A stretch of DNA of 64,000 nt from Symbiodinium natans (GCA_905221605.1 CAJNDS010002651.1:22501-86500); one strand, 5' to 3'; numbered from the stretch's first letter, positions 39,856 through 48,903 are shown. Numbers and translations: made by a program. The notes: generated from the letters alone by a model not told the origin.

Positions 39856-40158
39856 CTTTCATTGCGGCTAGTATGTTCGTTCCCTAAACCCCAAACCCCA
39901 AACCCCTAACGAATCCCTAAACCCCAAACCCTAGACCCTAAACCCTAAACCCTAAATCCCAAACCCTAAACCCCAAACCCCAAAGACCCTAGTCAGTTCC
40001 CTCCATCCTCGGCGAAGTCCAACAAAAAATGGTGCCTAGTACATGCTCAAACAAGCGCTATGCAGGCCAGGTTGTTGTTGGGCAATTCCGGGGTTTAGGG
40101 TTTAGGGTTTAGGATTTAGGGTTTAGGGTTTGGGGTTTAGGGCTGCATCTCGGGTGAC

Positions 40159-40301
40159 CCCGAACACTCTGTAGCCAAAGGCACGACAAGCTGGACAACT
40201 GCGCGGTCAATGAGCGGAAAAGCATACTGGGACCCTAAACCTATCTGGCGGGGCTTGACCTGCATTGCAGGCACTGTTGAATTTGGGGTTCCCGAATCCA
40301 T
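40159..40301 (-). CDS. Two coding-like segments 33 bases apart
   Basis: 40260-40301 reads GFGNPKFNSACNA between TCTTAG|AT and G|GTCAAG. 40159-40226 reads YAFPLIDRAVVQLVVPLATE then CS, between CCCAG|TAT and GG|GTCACC. The gap is far too short for a normal intron and the phases clash, so at least one boundary is wrong. Both remain strongly protein-like. Confidence 0.38.
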
Positions 40302-40392
40302 CTAAGACCCTAAACCCTAAACCCTAAACCCTAAACCCTAAACCCTAAACCCTAAACCCTAACCAATTACAAGGGGTTATGATGCCCTTAAC

Positions 40393-40433
40393 CTGAGGCC
40401 GCCATAGTCTGCAGACAGAGGGTCCTCTTTGTC
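40393..40433 (-). CDS. Strong exon candidate DKEDPLSADYGGL
   Basis: Opens at GCAAG|GAC and closes at CTCAG|GTTAAG. 13 codons plus two bases. Unrecognised. Confidence 0.5.
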
Positions 40434-40608
40434 CTTGCGCAGCAGTGTGTTTAGCGTTTACATAGGGCTTAGGGTTTAGGGTTTATTTCGGGCTTAGGGT
40501 TTTACAGGGTTTATGTAGGGTCTAGGGTTTTTCCAGCGTGTTTAGGGCTTGTACAGGGTTTGTTTAGGGTTTAGGATTTTGTTTTTAGGGCTTGGCAGCT
40601 GCCTGGGC

Positions 40609-40652
40609 CTGGGTGGTTCAGAGGCTTCGTGGTTGCCGCATGAACCGTAGCC
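40609..40652 (-). CDS. Exon candidate GYGSCGNHEASEPP with telomere-type acceptor
   Basis: Acceptor GGTTTAG|GGC is one telomere-type unit; donor is GC. 14 codons plus two bases. The GNH triplet is not in a phosphoesterase context. Confidence 0.45.
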
Positions 40653-41144
40653 CTAAACCTGAGGGTCAGCTAAGGGACGATAGATACTACCCCAACAGGG
40701 AACCATACAAAAGACGGAAGCAAGCGGGTGGATTTAGAGTTCAGGGGATTCGCGAGGTTGCCCCCGCAACCCTAAACCCTAAACCCTAAACCCTGAACCC
40801 TAAACCCTAAACCCTGAACCCTGAACCCTGAACCCTAAACCCTGGTCATGGGGTTTAGGGTTTGTTTGTCGCCTGTGGGCTGCCTCGGGAGACAAGTGGA
40901 TGGGCATGAGCCCCAAAACCTTCACATCCTACGTCTGAAACCCTGCGCCCAAAAAAGGCCTCTACACCTTTAGCCCGGGACCCTAAACCCTAAACCCTAA
41001 ACCCTAAAACCTAAACCCTAAACCCGAAAACCCTAAAACCTAAACCCTAAAACCTACACCCTAAAACACAATCTAAATCCTACACCTCAAGCTCGGACCC
41101 CCCCCCCCCAAAAAAAAAAAAAAAAAGGAAACACTTGATCCTAC

Positions 41145-41311
41145 CCGGTATGCCCTGAACCTCAGCCTTGAAGTCCTCAGTCCCAACATTGTGTCACAAA
41201 GACGCCTGAACCCTAAACCCTAAACCCTAAACCCTAAACCCTGAACCCTGGACCCTGAACCCTAAACCCTAAACCCTAAACCCTAAACTCCAGGTATGGA
41301 CTTCCACCGTC
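41145..41311 (-). CDS. Exon candidates (41289-41311, 41145-41175)
   Basis: DGGSPYL between CTAGAG|GAC and GA|GTTTAG (telomere-type donor), and DFKAEVQGIP between ACTGAG|GAC and G|GTAGG. Their phases do not join directly. Confidence 0.4.
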
Positions 41312-41779
41312 CTCTAGCAGGCTGCAAACAGGTGTTTGGGATTTAGGGCGATGGGCGCTCTAGGTATTAGCCCAGAGGGGAAAGCTAAACGCAAAACCCA
41401 AGGAAGAACCCCCCCCTCCATCCCTAATTACCCCCCACTATGCACAAAAAAAACGGGGAAGAATACATTAATCCCCTCCCCCTAATGTTAAACCCCCACC
41501 CCCGTTAGGGCGCAGGGGGGGGGGGGTAATATTCGGAGGAAAGGTTTAGACCCTATCAACCAAAGAGCAGGAAACCTGAACCAAACATCCCCAAAGTTGT
41601 TTGGGGTTTAGGGTTTAGGGTTTGGGGTTTAGGGTTTCCAAGATGGTATTGCTTGGGGTTAAGGGTGCGTCTGGGTTTCAGAGGCTCCGAGCACAGGTGG
41701 GGCTTATCAGTGGGGTGGGAGGCAAGTGGGCCAGGGGGCGGGGAAGGTGCCGGGGAAGGGCGGTTCACACGGCTACGCC

Positions 41780-41940
41780 CTAAACCCTAAGCCCTAAGCC
41801 CGAACCCCAAAACCCTAAACCCTAAACCCCAAACCCTAAACCCCAAAAGCTTATGAACCCTAAACCCTAAACCCCAAACCCCAAACCCCAAACCCCAAAC
41901 CCCAAACCCCAAACCCTAAACCCTAAACCCTAAACCCTTC
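41780..41940 (-). repeat. CCCTAAA/CCCCAAA array
   Basis: About 20 units. CCCCAAA variants are clustered as a run of seven at 41870-41912, with CCCTAAA on both sides. Confidence 0.95.
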
Positions 41941-42580
41941 CCTTGAGCACAAGAGTCGGACTTCACGGTGTCGTGAGGGCCCTCAGATGCCTCGGGATCT
42001 CCTGGGCAAAGGAGTGCTCCAACAATCTCATTCCCCTGAAAAGACCGTTTAGGGTTTAGGGTTTTTATATGGTCCCTATACACCCATTCCCTGTTCCTTG
42101 CCGCGGGACCTCGGTGACCGCGGGGACTTTCTTCGAGGAGATTCCCAGCCTTTGTTCTCTCTCGGCCCCTTCCAGGGGGCTGGTGGCTGCTGTGTCCAGT
42201 AGGCCTGTTCCGGCCTCGCCCCCACTTGCCAGTGAGAGCCGCACTTGCCACAAAAGTTCTGGGTGACTTTGTTCTGCTGCTTGCACTGCCCACACTTCCA
42301 GGCCTTTCCATCTGCCATCGTGATGGCACCCAGGACGATATCGGTCGCCCCTACCAGCTGAGAACTGCTGTGGTGCGACTGCAGTCTTTTTCGGGCTCTG
42401 CAGATATCTGCAATCGTAGGTGTTGTTGGTGACAAACACCTCAGCAGAGTCCTTGAGCGCGTCCTTATTCTCCGAGCTTTCCTGTGCCACCCAGGCTCCG
42501 GTGCAGAGCGCCCCGTGGCTAAATCCAGAGAATACTGCTATCCAGCAGAGCAAACAAAACTTTCCAGACCAAATCCACAT
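41941..42580 (-). CDS. Gene with hydrophobic leader and RanBP2-type zinc finger
   Basis: Proposed exons: 42440-42580 from ATG (MWIWSGKFCLLCWIAVFSGF, signal-peptide-like; donor GAG|GTGTTT), 42110-42378 after CTGCAG, and 41941-42035 or 41963-42035 after TTTCAG. The middle exon carries AWKCGQCKQQNKVTQNFCGK then CGSHW: W-x-C-x2-C-x3-N-x6-C-x2-C, the RanBP2 zinc-finger signature, followed by a Pro/Arg/Ser-rich tail with RRKSPRSPRSR. RanBP2 fingers bind ubiquitin or single-stranded RNA. In dinoflagellates such fingers also occur in repeated, possibly retroelement-derived proteins, so a mobile origin is possible. The third exon reads GNEIVGALLCPGDPEASEGP... or, in the frame that joins in phase, GMRLLEHSFAQEIPRHLRAL then TTP and a stop at 41963. 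The 61-nt first intron is short for a dinoflagellate. Confidence 0.5.
42238..42306 (-). CDS. RanBP2-type zinc finger segment
   Basis: Four cysteines in C-x2-C-x10-C-x2-C with the conserved W two residues before the first cysteine and N between the pairs. This is the most reliable part of the gene at 41.9-42.6 kb. Confidence 0.72.
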
Positions 42581-42639
42581 GCACGGATGATAAGTACCAG
42601 GGGCAGCCCTGTGAAGAACCCCTAACCTCTAGGGTCCCC

Positions 42640-43380
42640 TACAAGGGTCCCTCCTTTCGTCCCTTGACTGAAGTTCCCTGAAGCCCTAGCCCTAAACCCT
42701 TAACACTAAACCATACAACCCAGACCTTGAAAAACCTAAAGCCCTTAAAGCTTTAACGGAACAACACCAAGAAAATTACAAACCATAACAGCCCGAACCC
42801 CCCCCCCCCCCCCCCAAAAAAAAAAGAAAAAAATATAATAAAGCAGAAACAGTACAACAAAAACACTTATTATAAGTTCCCATGAGCCTTCCAATTCACC
42901 CTGAACCGAGGCCGTTCAAGACTGTTGGCTGGAGTCTCGGGCGTTAAAGGGTTCTAAGGGTTTTGGTTTGAGGGGCTCAAGGGATTTTAAGGGCTTCGGC
43001 TTTTGTTTTGAGGTTTTTGTGGTTTTAGAGCAAATTGGGCGTTGGGGCGGGCTTGAATTGGGGTTTGCGGCAGGTTCAAATTTCAATCCTACACCCTAAG
43101 CTCTAAACCCCAAACCCTAAACCCCCAACCATGAATCCCAGTATCTTCTTGAGGGCCGCGGTTCTAAATAACAGCAAAAATCCCCAACTCCCCTCCCACC
43201 TTAAAGCCCAGAAGCTAGTTCCCTTAAACGGTTAGGGTCTTAGAGAGTTATAAGCCCCAACACCCCAAAACCCCAAAACCCCAAAACCCCGAACCCCTAA
43301 CCCCTAACCCCTAACCCCTAAACCCTAAACCCTAAACCCTTAACCCTTATAAACCCTTAACCCTAAACCCTAAACCCCCA
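42640..43380. other. Stretch without a supported gene
   Basis: Contains a C19A10 compound homopolymer at 42797-42825, degenerate telomere-type units and unique AT-rich sequence. No island with convincing exon borders. Confidence 0.4.
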
Positions 43381-43381
43381 C

Positions 43382-43414
43382 TCGACCCGTGAAGCCAAAG
43401 AGGCGGTGGAGATC
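43382..43414. CDS. Coding-like island, strand ambiguous
   Basis: Minus: DLHRLFGFTGR between GCAGAG|GAT and GTGGGG. Plus: TREAKEAVEILCAGQVADIS over 43385-43445, more protein-like but without AG|G. Unresolved. Confidence 0.3.
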
Positions 43415-43983
43415 CTCTGCGCTGGTCAGGTGGCCGACATCTCAGAGGCGGTTTAGGGTTCAGGGTTCAGGGTTCAGGGTTCAGGGTTTAGGGTTTAGGG
43501 TTTAGAATCTTAGTGTTTAGGGTTTAGGGTTGGTGTAGTGACTTAGGTTGCTTCGGGTTTACGGCCTCGGGTTTGAAGTCAGGGCTTCTCCTTGTTGCTT
43601 TTTTGTTTCGGGAGCTGGATGAAGAGAGCTTTGGGGGGTTGGGGGGTACTCTAGGATGGTCAGAGAAGGAAGGGGACCCCCCCCCCCCCATCTACGGCTT
43701 TTGGGAACTTAGGGTGACTACGACAAAAACTTATACTCCAAATCGCACGAAGAAGGTCCACAAATTTTGTCTACTCCATCGTTTTGTGTATCCATGTTTT
43801 TTTTTTTTTTTTTTGGGGGGGGGGGAGGGGGTGGGTGCGGAGGGAGAGCTTGAAAACCTCTACCAAACCCCAAACCCGAAACCCTCACAGGGAGAACTCA
43901 GAGAGCCGGGCGCCCTAAAGGCAGGGCTCCGATAACCAAAAGCCCCCAGAACTCCCCGAGGACATACTCCCCCTGATTCCTAT

Positions 43984-44060
43984 AGTTTAGGGTTTAGGGT
44001 CTAGGGTCTAGGGTTTAGGGTTTAGGGTTTAGGGTTTAGGGTTTAGGGTTTAGGGTTTAG
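43984..44060 (+). repeat. TTTAGGG/TCTAGGG array abutting the ankyrin gene 3' end
   Basis: About 11 units. The last unit ends seven bases before the ankyrin stop codon. Confidence 0.97.
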
Positions 44061-44066
44061 TACCCT

Positions 44067-45395
44067 TTAAGGGATTCTATAGGGTACCTCATTCCCTTGT
44101 TCCCTACTGAGAACCAGCTCAGAAATTAAATGTAACGAGACAGTCTTTCGCCCGGACCCGCTGGATTCCCCTGGAAATAGGGGGTCTGTGGGGGAGGAGG
44201 GTTCGTCTTCAGCCGAAAGCAACTGAAGAATCTCGACGTGGCCCTTGGAGGATGCGAGCATGCGAGCGCCCGCGCTGTACCTGTTCTGCAAGCTCTTGTC
44301 AGCACCGGCTTGCAGCAGCAAGCGTGCAATCTCGACGTGGCCCTTGGAAGATACGTGCATGAGAGCGGTTGTGCCGGAAGTGTCCTGTATGTTCGCGTCG
44401 GCACCAGCGTCCAGCAGCAAACGCACAATCTCGACGTTGCCCAAGGAACATGCGAGCATGAGAGCGGTCGTGCCGGACATGTCCGGCAAGTTCGTGTCGG
44501 TACCAGCGTCCAGCAGCAAACGTACAACCTTGACGTGGCGCTTGGAAAATGCAAGAATCAGAGCGGTCGCACCATACCTGTTCTGCAAGTTCGTGTCGGC
44601 ACCAGCCTCCAGCAGCAACTGTACAATCTCGACGTGGCCCATGGATGATGCGAGCATGAGACTGGACACATCCTGCTGGTCCTGCAAATTCCTATCGGCA
44701 CCAGCATTCAGCAGCAAACGTACAATGTCGATGTGGCCCATGGAAGATGCGAGCATGAGGCTGGACATATACTGTCGGTTTTGCAAGCTCTTGTCAGCAC
44801 CAGCATCCAGCAGTAGACGTACAATCTCGACGTGGCCCATGGATGATGCGAGCAAGAGACTGGACATGTCCTGCTGGTCCTGCAAGTTCTTGTCGGCACC
44901 AGCTTCCAGCAGCAAACGTACAATCTCGATGTGGCCCTTGGAAGATGCGTGCATGAGAGCCGCCGTGCCTGAAATGTCCTGTAAGTTTGTGTCGGCACCA
45001 GCCTCCAGCAGCAAGCGTACCATGTCGACATGGCCCATGGAAGATGCGAGCATGAGACTGGATGTACCCTGCTGGTTCTGCGAATTCTTGTTGACACCAG
45101 CTTCCAGCAGCGCACGCGCCACTTCCACATGGCCAGTACGGGCAGCATACTCAAGAAACTCTTCTTCAGCTTGAGGCATCTGCTCCAGGCTGAGGGCGGA
45201 TACCAGCACCAGCTGCAGGTCCCCGGGCCCAACTAAAGAAGCGCTATCGTCTAAGCAGCGGCCAGCATGTAGGAGCTGCTGAAGGTAGACTGGAAAGCCA
45301 TGCTGGCCACGCAAGAGGCGTTTCAAGGCGATCACGTCGTCGAACGCGTCGCCCGCAGCCAGCTTTTGGCCGGAAACGCTCCAGACGCACAACAT
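44067..45395 (-). CDS. Ubiquitin-like / ankyrin-repeat protein, 442 residues, intronless
   Basis: ATG at 45395 and TAA at 44067. Residues 1-67 (MLCVWSVSGQKLAA, LKRLLRG, FPVYLQQLLHAGRCLDD, DLQLVLV) look like the beta-grasp N-terminal domain that many dinoflagellate ankyrin proteins carry. Residues ~78-393 are nine full 33-residue ankyrin repeats and one partial, consensus GHVEIVRLLLDAGADKNLQD, with the TALM position replaced by SSLMLASS in most. The last 45 residues are low-complexity. Probable role: protein-protein scaffold; partner unknown. In contrast to its neighbours it has no introns, which suggests a retrocopy or recent expansion, since dinoflagellates recycle mRNAs. Repeats are very similar at DNA level, so slippage can change copy number. 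The reading ends inside an ACCCTTTAAGGGATT motif beside a TTTAGGG array, so the last few residues may be non-native. Confidence 0.9.
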   Translation of the reverse strand: MLCVWSVSGQKLAAGDAFDDVIALKRLLRGQHGFPVYLQQLLHAGRCLDDSASLVGPGDLQLVLVSALSLEQMPQAEEEFLEYAARTGHVEVARALLEAGVNKNSQNQQGTSSLMLASSMGHVDMVRLLLEAGADTNLQDISGTAALMHASSKGHIEIVRLLLEAGADKNLQDQQDMSSLLLASSMGHVEIVRLLLDAGADKSLQNRQYMSSLMLASSMGHIDIVRLLLNAGADRNLQDQQDVSSLMLASSMGHVEIVQLLLEAGADTNLQNRYGATALILAFSKRHVKVVRLLLDAGTDTNLPDMSGTTALMLACSLGNVEIVRLLLDAGADANIQDTSGTTALMHVSSKGHVEIARLLLQAGADKSLQNRYSAGARMLASSKGHVEILQLLSAEDEPSSPTDPLFPGESSGSGRKTVSLHLISELVLSREQGNEVPYRIP

Positions 45396-45777
45396 GGCCT
45401 GGACTCGAAGCTAGACGGACCTACTTGTAGCCAAGAGTCACATTGCGGAAGCTCAGCCATTTTAACAGACAGTCTCTACCTTAAGAACACAAAACCTTCC
45501 TTTAGCGTACCTAAGAATGCTCGAAAGGGGGTATTCTTGCAATAACCTGCAATCATGTAGGGTTTAGGGATGTTAACAGTAGGTAATCCTAGGTTGCCCG
45601 GCAACCTAGGATTAAAACGGGTGCCCCGTTTGTGCGTAAAGTGGCTTATAAGGGAAGCCAAACTCCTGAAAAAAGGGAACAAGGGTACTACTGGGCATCT
45701 CAGCTCTAAACCCTAAACCCTAAACCCTAAACCCAAAACCCGAAACCCTAAACCCTAAACCCTAAACCGTCTCTCAC

Positions 45778-46057
45778 GGGAGGTAAGAAGCCCTCAGAGA
45801 GTCGGATAGCCATTTTGAGTCGTGCCAGAGGTCGAATTTGATTTTGTCCCATATACGGGATGTCTTAAACATTACGGGAAGGGCCAAGGATCTCCAGACT
45901 CCAAATTTAGGGTTTAGGGTTTAGGGTTTAGGGTTTAGGGTTTAGGGTTTAGGGTTTAGGGTTTAGGGTTTCGAATCTGCCAAATACACGGCCGCTCCCT
46001 CTCTCTCTCTCTCACGGGATGCTGGGCGCCAGGCTATCGGAATCTCGATATGCATGC
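45778..46057 (-). CDS. Exon candidates (46016-46057, 45778-45852)
   Basis: 46016-46057 lies between CCTCAG|GC and C|GTGAGAG and reads MHIEIPIAWRPAS, or HAYRDSDSLAPSIP in a second frame that would join exon 46611-46687 in phase. 45778-45852 is open from an ATG, MGQNQIRPLARLKMAIRLSE then GFLPP, and ends before GTGAGAG. The two donors are identical. Confidence 0.45.
45907..45971 (+). repeat. (TTTAGGG)n array, 9 units
   Basis: Perfect array in the intron between exon candidates 46016-46057 and 45778-45852. Confidence 0.97.
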
Positions 46058-46070
46058 CTGAGGGCGCAGC

Positions 46071-46330
46071 TTGGACGTTCATGGGTACTTATAAGGGGGC
46101 TTAATTATAAGTAGGGTAACTATGGTTATAACCTTGTGGTACTTATATCCCCACTCATAAGTAGCGCGAAACCCTAAACCCTAAACCCTAAACCCTAAAC
46201 CCTAAACCCTAAACCCTAAACCCTAAACCCTAAGCCCCTAAACCCTAAGGGTTGTAACTACCTCCTCACCCCCTCCCCTTTTTTGGCGTACTTTTAAACC
46301 TACTTGCAAGTACCCATGAACCTTCAAGTG
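46071..46330. mobile_element. Foldback element, family 1, with a CCCTAAA array inside
   Basis: Left arm TTGGACGTTCATGGGTACTT and right arm AAGTACCCATGAACCTTCAA are inverted repeats about 260 bases apart. The inside holds second-order motifs (TAAGTAGGGTAACTATGGTTATAACC) and a ten-unit CCCTAAA array at 46168-46250. Confidence 0.72.
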
Positions 46331-46514
46331 TGGGTGTGGACTCAAGACCTGAGGGTCCATCCTAACCACCAAGGGTTTCGGGTTTAGGGTTTAGGGTTTA
46401 GGGTTTAGCGTGCCCCAAGCCCTCCGCCCTCAACCCCATCGCCCACAGCACGAAACTCTCATGCGATCCCGAAACCCCGAGCCCTAAACCCTAAACCCAA
46501 AATCCTAAACCCTA

Positions 46515-46600
46515 ACGCCCTAAACCCTAAACCCTAAACCCTAAACCCTAAACCCTAAACCCTAAACCCTAAACCCTAAACCCTAAACCTACACCCTAAA
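46515..46600 (-). repeat. CCCTAAA array, ~11 units
   Basis: Array immediately downstream (coding sense) of the signal-peptide exon 46611-46687. Confidence 0.97.
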
Positions 46601-46610
46601 CAAAATTAAC

Positions 46611-46687
46611 CCCTCAAAGCCCCTAGATTCTAGCCCAAGAGACGCCCGCAGCACCAGCAGCAACCCGGCCACGAGGGCTGGCCGCAT
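46611..46687 (-). CDS. First exon with signal peptide
   Basis: ATG at 46687 reads MRPALVAGLLLVLRASLGLE: basic start, hydrophobic core LVAGLLLVL, polar end. This is a textbook signal peptide. Open to GG|GTTAAT. It starts a gene that runs left, probably through 46016-46057 and 45778-45852. Unlikely to be part of the ankyrin protein, which has its own start. Confidence 0.5.
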
Positions 46688-46952
46688 GAGTCCTGGGACG
46701 CGCAGGAACCACAAGGGGGTTTAGGGTTTAGGGTTTGGGGTTTAGGGTTTAGGGTTTGGGGTTTAGGGTTTGGGGTTTAGGGTTAAACCTTAAACCCTAA
46801 ACCCTCAACCCCTAAAATGGAGACCAATAGTAGGATTCCCTTCTAAGGAGGACCCCTGTCCTGTTTTGGTGTGGGATACGTTTCTAAAGGGTTTAGGGTT
46901 TGGGGTTTGTGTTTGGGGTTAGGGTCCCAGAACCCCCAAAACAGGGCAACAG

Positions 46953-47068
46953 GGTACCACTTGGAATGTTCCCCCTTATACTAACAGCCCGCAATAGGGA
47001 GCACACTAGGGGGAAACTTGATCCCTATTAAGAAGGGATGAGTATAAGGTGGAACATGCCAAGGTACC
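46953..47068. mobile_element. Foldback element, family 2 (GGTACC ends)
   Basis: Left arm GGTACCACTTGGAATGTTCC continues into CCCTTATACT. The right arm AGTATAAGGTGGAACATGCC continues into AAGGTACC. They are inverted with two small gaps. 116 bases, no coding capacity. Second copy at 31621-31719. Confidence 0.75.
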
Positions 47069-47186
47069 ACTCAGCCAAGGCTCTCAACCCTAAACCCTAA
47101 ACCCTAAACCCTAAACCCTAAACCCTAAACGGCTTAGGGCAGCCAAGGCTCTCAAAAAGATGTAATAGGAACTCAAGGGATTTGGC

Positions 47187-47280
47187 GGAAATCTTGGCAG
47201 GCTTGAGACAAAGCTGCGGGAGCTGAATTTGTCGCCACAAACAGCGAAGATTGAGCTTCCTCGTTTGGGGGGCTTACAAG
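47187..47280. CDS. Coding-like island open on both strands
   Basis: Minus (47187-47259): EAQSSLFVATNSAPAALSQA then CQDF, AG|G start, GC donor. Plus (47201-47280): LETKLRELNLSPQTAKIELP then RLGGLQ, AG|G start, GTGTAG donor. Both are excellent by eye; strand cannot be decided. Confidence 0.4.
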
Positions 47281-47462
47281 GTGTAGGGTATAGAAATAGG
47301 GTTCAAAGGTCTATTGGGTTTAGGTATTAGGGTTTGTAGGGTTTGTAGGGTTTGTAGGGTTTGTAGGGTTTAGGGTTCAGGGTCTCGAGTTCAAGGCTTA
47401 TAGGATTTAGAGTGTAGGGTCGAGCTGAGGGTCTGTTAGGGTACTGGAACTTCTGAGAGTTC

Positions 47463-47500
47463 TTGCAGTTGCACTCTGCCGTGTGTGCGACGCAAGAATC
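47463..47500 (-). CDS. Cysteine-rich exon candidate DSCVAHTAECNC
   Basis: Opens at GGGGCAG|GAT and leaves by a GA donor. The same frame is open upstream from ATG at 47554 as MNPTEKLQNPENLVCSGQ, so it may be a longer first exon. Confidence 0.42.
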
Positions 47501-47625
47501 CTGCCCCGAACAAACCAAATTTTCGGGGTTTTGGAGCTTCTCAGTCGGGTTCATAGGGCTCATCGTTTCCTATTGTCTTCTACCTTGCGGTACACCCAAG
47601 CTGAACCGCACAAGACTTTCCTCAC

Positions 47626-47780
47626 GGAGGTTCATGGGTAGTTCTAAGTAGGGCTATGTGTATCAGAAGGGTAGCTATGGTGATAACCTTACTTAGGGTA
47701 CTCATGACACTACTTGTAAGCAGCCCTAAGCCCTAAACCCTAAACCCTAAGGGTTATTACGTATCCGTGAACCTTCAAGC
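47626..47780. mobile_element. Foldback element, family 1, with nested CCCTAAA units
   Basis: Arms CGGAGGTTCATGGGTA.TTCT and ATCCGTGAACCTTCAAG. Inside are TAGCTATGGTGATAACC, shared with 3782-3885 and 46071-46330, and a short telomere-type array at 47722-47750. The right arm ends 30 bases from the zinc-ribbon exon stop. Confidence 0.68.
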
Positions 47781-47809
47781 TCGCGTGTCATCGCCGCCCG
47801 CAGGGTTGC

Positions 47810-47890
47810 TCAGTCCCGCTTCCGACCGCAGTTGCGGCAGAAGATGGAGTCGGCTAAGTACAGGTTTCCACACTGAGGGCAGTGGGTAAC
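47810..47890 (-). CDS. Terminal exon: C4 zinc ribbon
   Basis: Opens at GCCAAG|GTT and reads VTHCPQCGNLYLADSIFCRN then CGRKRD and TGA at 47810. C-x2-C-x10-C-x2-C with G-N after the first pair and C-G-x-K-R after the second is a zinc ribbon that recurs in Symbiodiniaceae proteins, often beside EF-hands or coiled coils. Exactly 27 codons. The EF-hand exon 48750-48818 is upstream and in phase 0, so one protein with both is plausible. Confidence 0.65.
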   Translation of the reverse strand, partial: VTHCPQCGNLYLADSIFCRNCGRKRD

Positions 47891-47990
47891 CTTGGCACTC
47901 GGGGGTTTAGGGTTTAGGGTTTCGGGTTTAGGGTTTAGAGTTTAGGGCTTTAGGGGGATCAGGGCTTTGGCGGGGGATCCGGCTTGATTT

Positions 47991-48390
47991 TTGTCATTTC
48001 CTTTTTGTTCGGGGGGGGGGGGGGGGGGGGGGGGGGGGGATGTAGGGGTGGTTCTACTCAACACCCAGGAAAAGTGGAAGTCGATTGGCTTGTCAGGCTC
48101 GGGCTACATCAGCCCCAAAGCCATTTTATTCGTGCCAAGAGCCCTGGTACTAAGTGACCATGAACTCACCGGGCGGAAGTCCCCCTTTACCCTAGACCCA
48201 AAAACGACCCAAGCATCAAAGTGCTCAAAAGCCCAAAAAGCCCCAACCCTCAACCATGAAGAGCTATTCGCTCTGCCCAGCCAAGGGCTTGGCTTTGACC
48301 TCGAACACCCTACACTGCGCCCAAGGCCGTTAACAGCTCATCACGCGCACCCAAACTTACCTCTCCAATAACCAAGGGTAAAAACAGGTT
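47991..48390. other. Unclear island; one weak exon (48170-48191, minus)
   Basis: Starts with a G-run (48011-48040). A plus-strand frame is open to 48371 but has no codon-like character. On the minus strand VKGDFRP lies between TCTAG|G and CCG|GTGAGT, a perfect donor. Confidence 0.28.
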
Positions 48391-48397
48391 CAACTTT

Positions 48398-48477
48398 AAT
48401 ATTCTTAGTAAATAAGGAATATTCTTAGTAAATAAGGAATATTCTTAGTAAATAAGGAATATTCTTAGTAAATAAGG
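48398..48477 (+). repeat. 20-bp unit, four perfect tandem copies
   Basis: AATATTCTTAGTAAATAAGG repeated exactly four times, unlike anything nearby. Confidence 0.98.
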
Positions 48478-48583
48478 AAACCCAAAAAGTTTAAAGTTCA
48501 ACTAAAGGCGAAGTAAGCAAAACCCCTAGACATTGGGATTTGGGGCTCAGGGTTTTTGACGTCAAGTTTCTAGTCCTGGAGCA

Positions 48584-48730
48584 AACCCTAAACCCTAAAC
48601 CCTAAACCCTAAACCCTAAACCCTAAACCCTAAACCCTAAACCCTAAACCCTAAACCCTAAACCCTAAACCCAAATCCCTAAACCCGAAACCCTAAACCC
48701 TAAAGGGCTTAGGGCAAAACCCTAAACCCT
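48584..48730 (-). repeat. CCCTAAA array, ~18 units
   Basis: Array downstream (coding sense) of the EF-hand exon, with two interruptions near 48670 and 48710. Confidence 0.97.
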
Positions 48731-48749
48731 AAACCCTCGCTGTTGGAGC

Positions 48750-48818
48750 TCATGGGGCAAGCTCCATGGCCGAGAGGACGCCATCGTTGTTGGCGTCGAT
48801 GCGGTGGAAGAGCTGGTC
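48750..48818 (-). CDS. EF-hand exon
   Basis: Opens at CCCCAG|GAC and reads DQLFHRIDANNDGVLSAMEL then AP and TGA. The loop D-A-N-N-D-G-V-L-S-A-M-E has D1, N3, D5, G6, hydrophobic 8, S9 and E12, a canonical calcium-binding EF-hand, preceded by the usual L-F-x-x-I-D helix. A GC donor after GAGCTT would remove the stop and let it join the zinc-ribbon exon in phase. Confidence 0.68.
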   Translation of the reverse strand, partial: DQLFHRIDANNDGVLSAMELAP

Positions 48819-48830
48819 CTGGGGTCTGAG

Positions 48831-48903
48831 GTTTAGGGTTTAGGGTTTAGGGTTTGGGGTTTAGGGTTTAGGGTTTAGGGTTTAGGGTTTAGGGTTTAGG
48901 GTG
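48831..48903 (+). repeat. (TTTAGGG)n array, ~10 units
   Basis: Starts 13 bases from the EF-hand exon acceptor on its intron side. Confidence 0.97.

Noticed and set aside
45807-45817. TAGCCATTTTG, part of the dinoflagellate spliced leader
   Set aside because: It is only 11 bases, lies on the strand opposite to the nearby genes, and falls inside a better exon candidate (45778-45852).
48398-48477. CRISPR-like array
   Set aside because: Four adjacent 20-bp copies without spacers; a plain tandem repeat in a eukaryotic genome.
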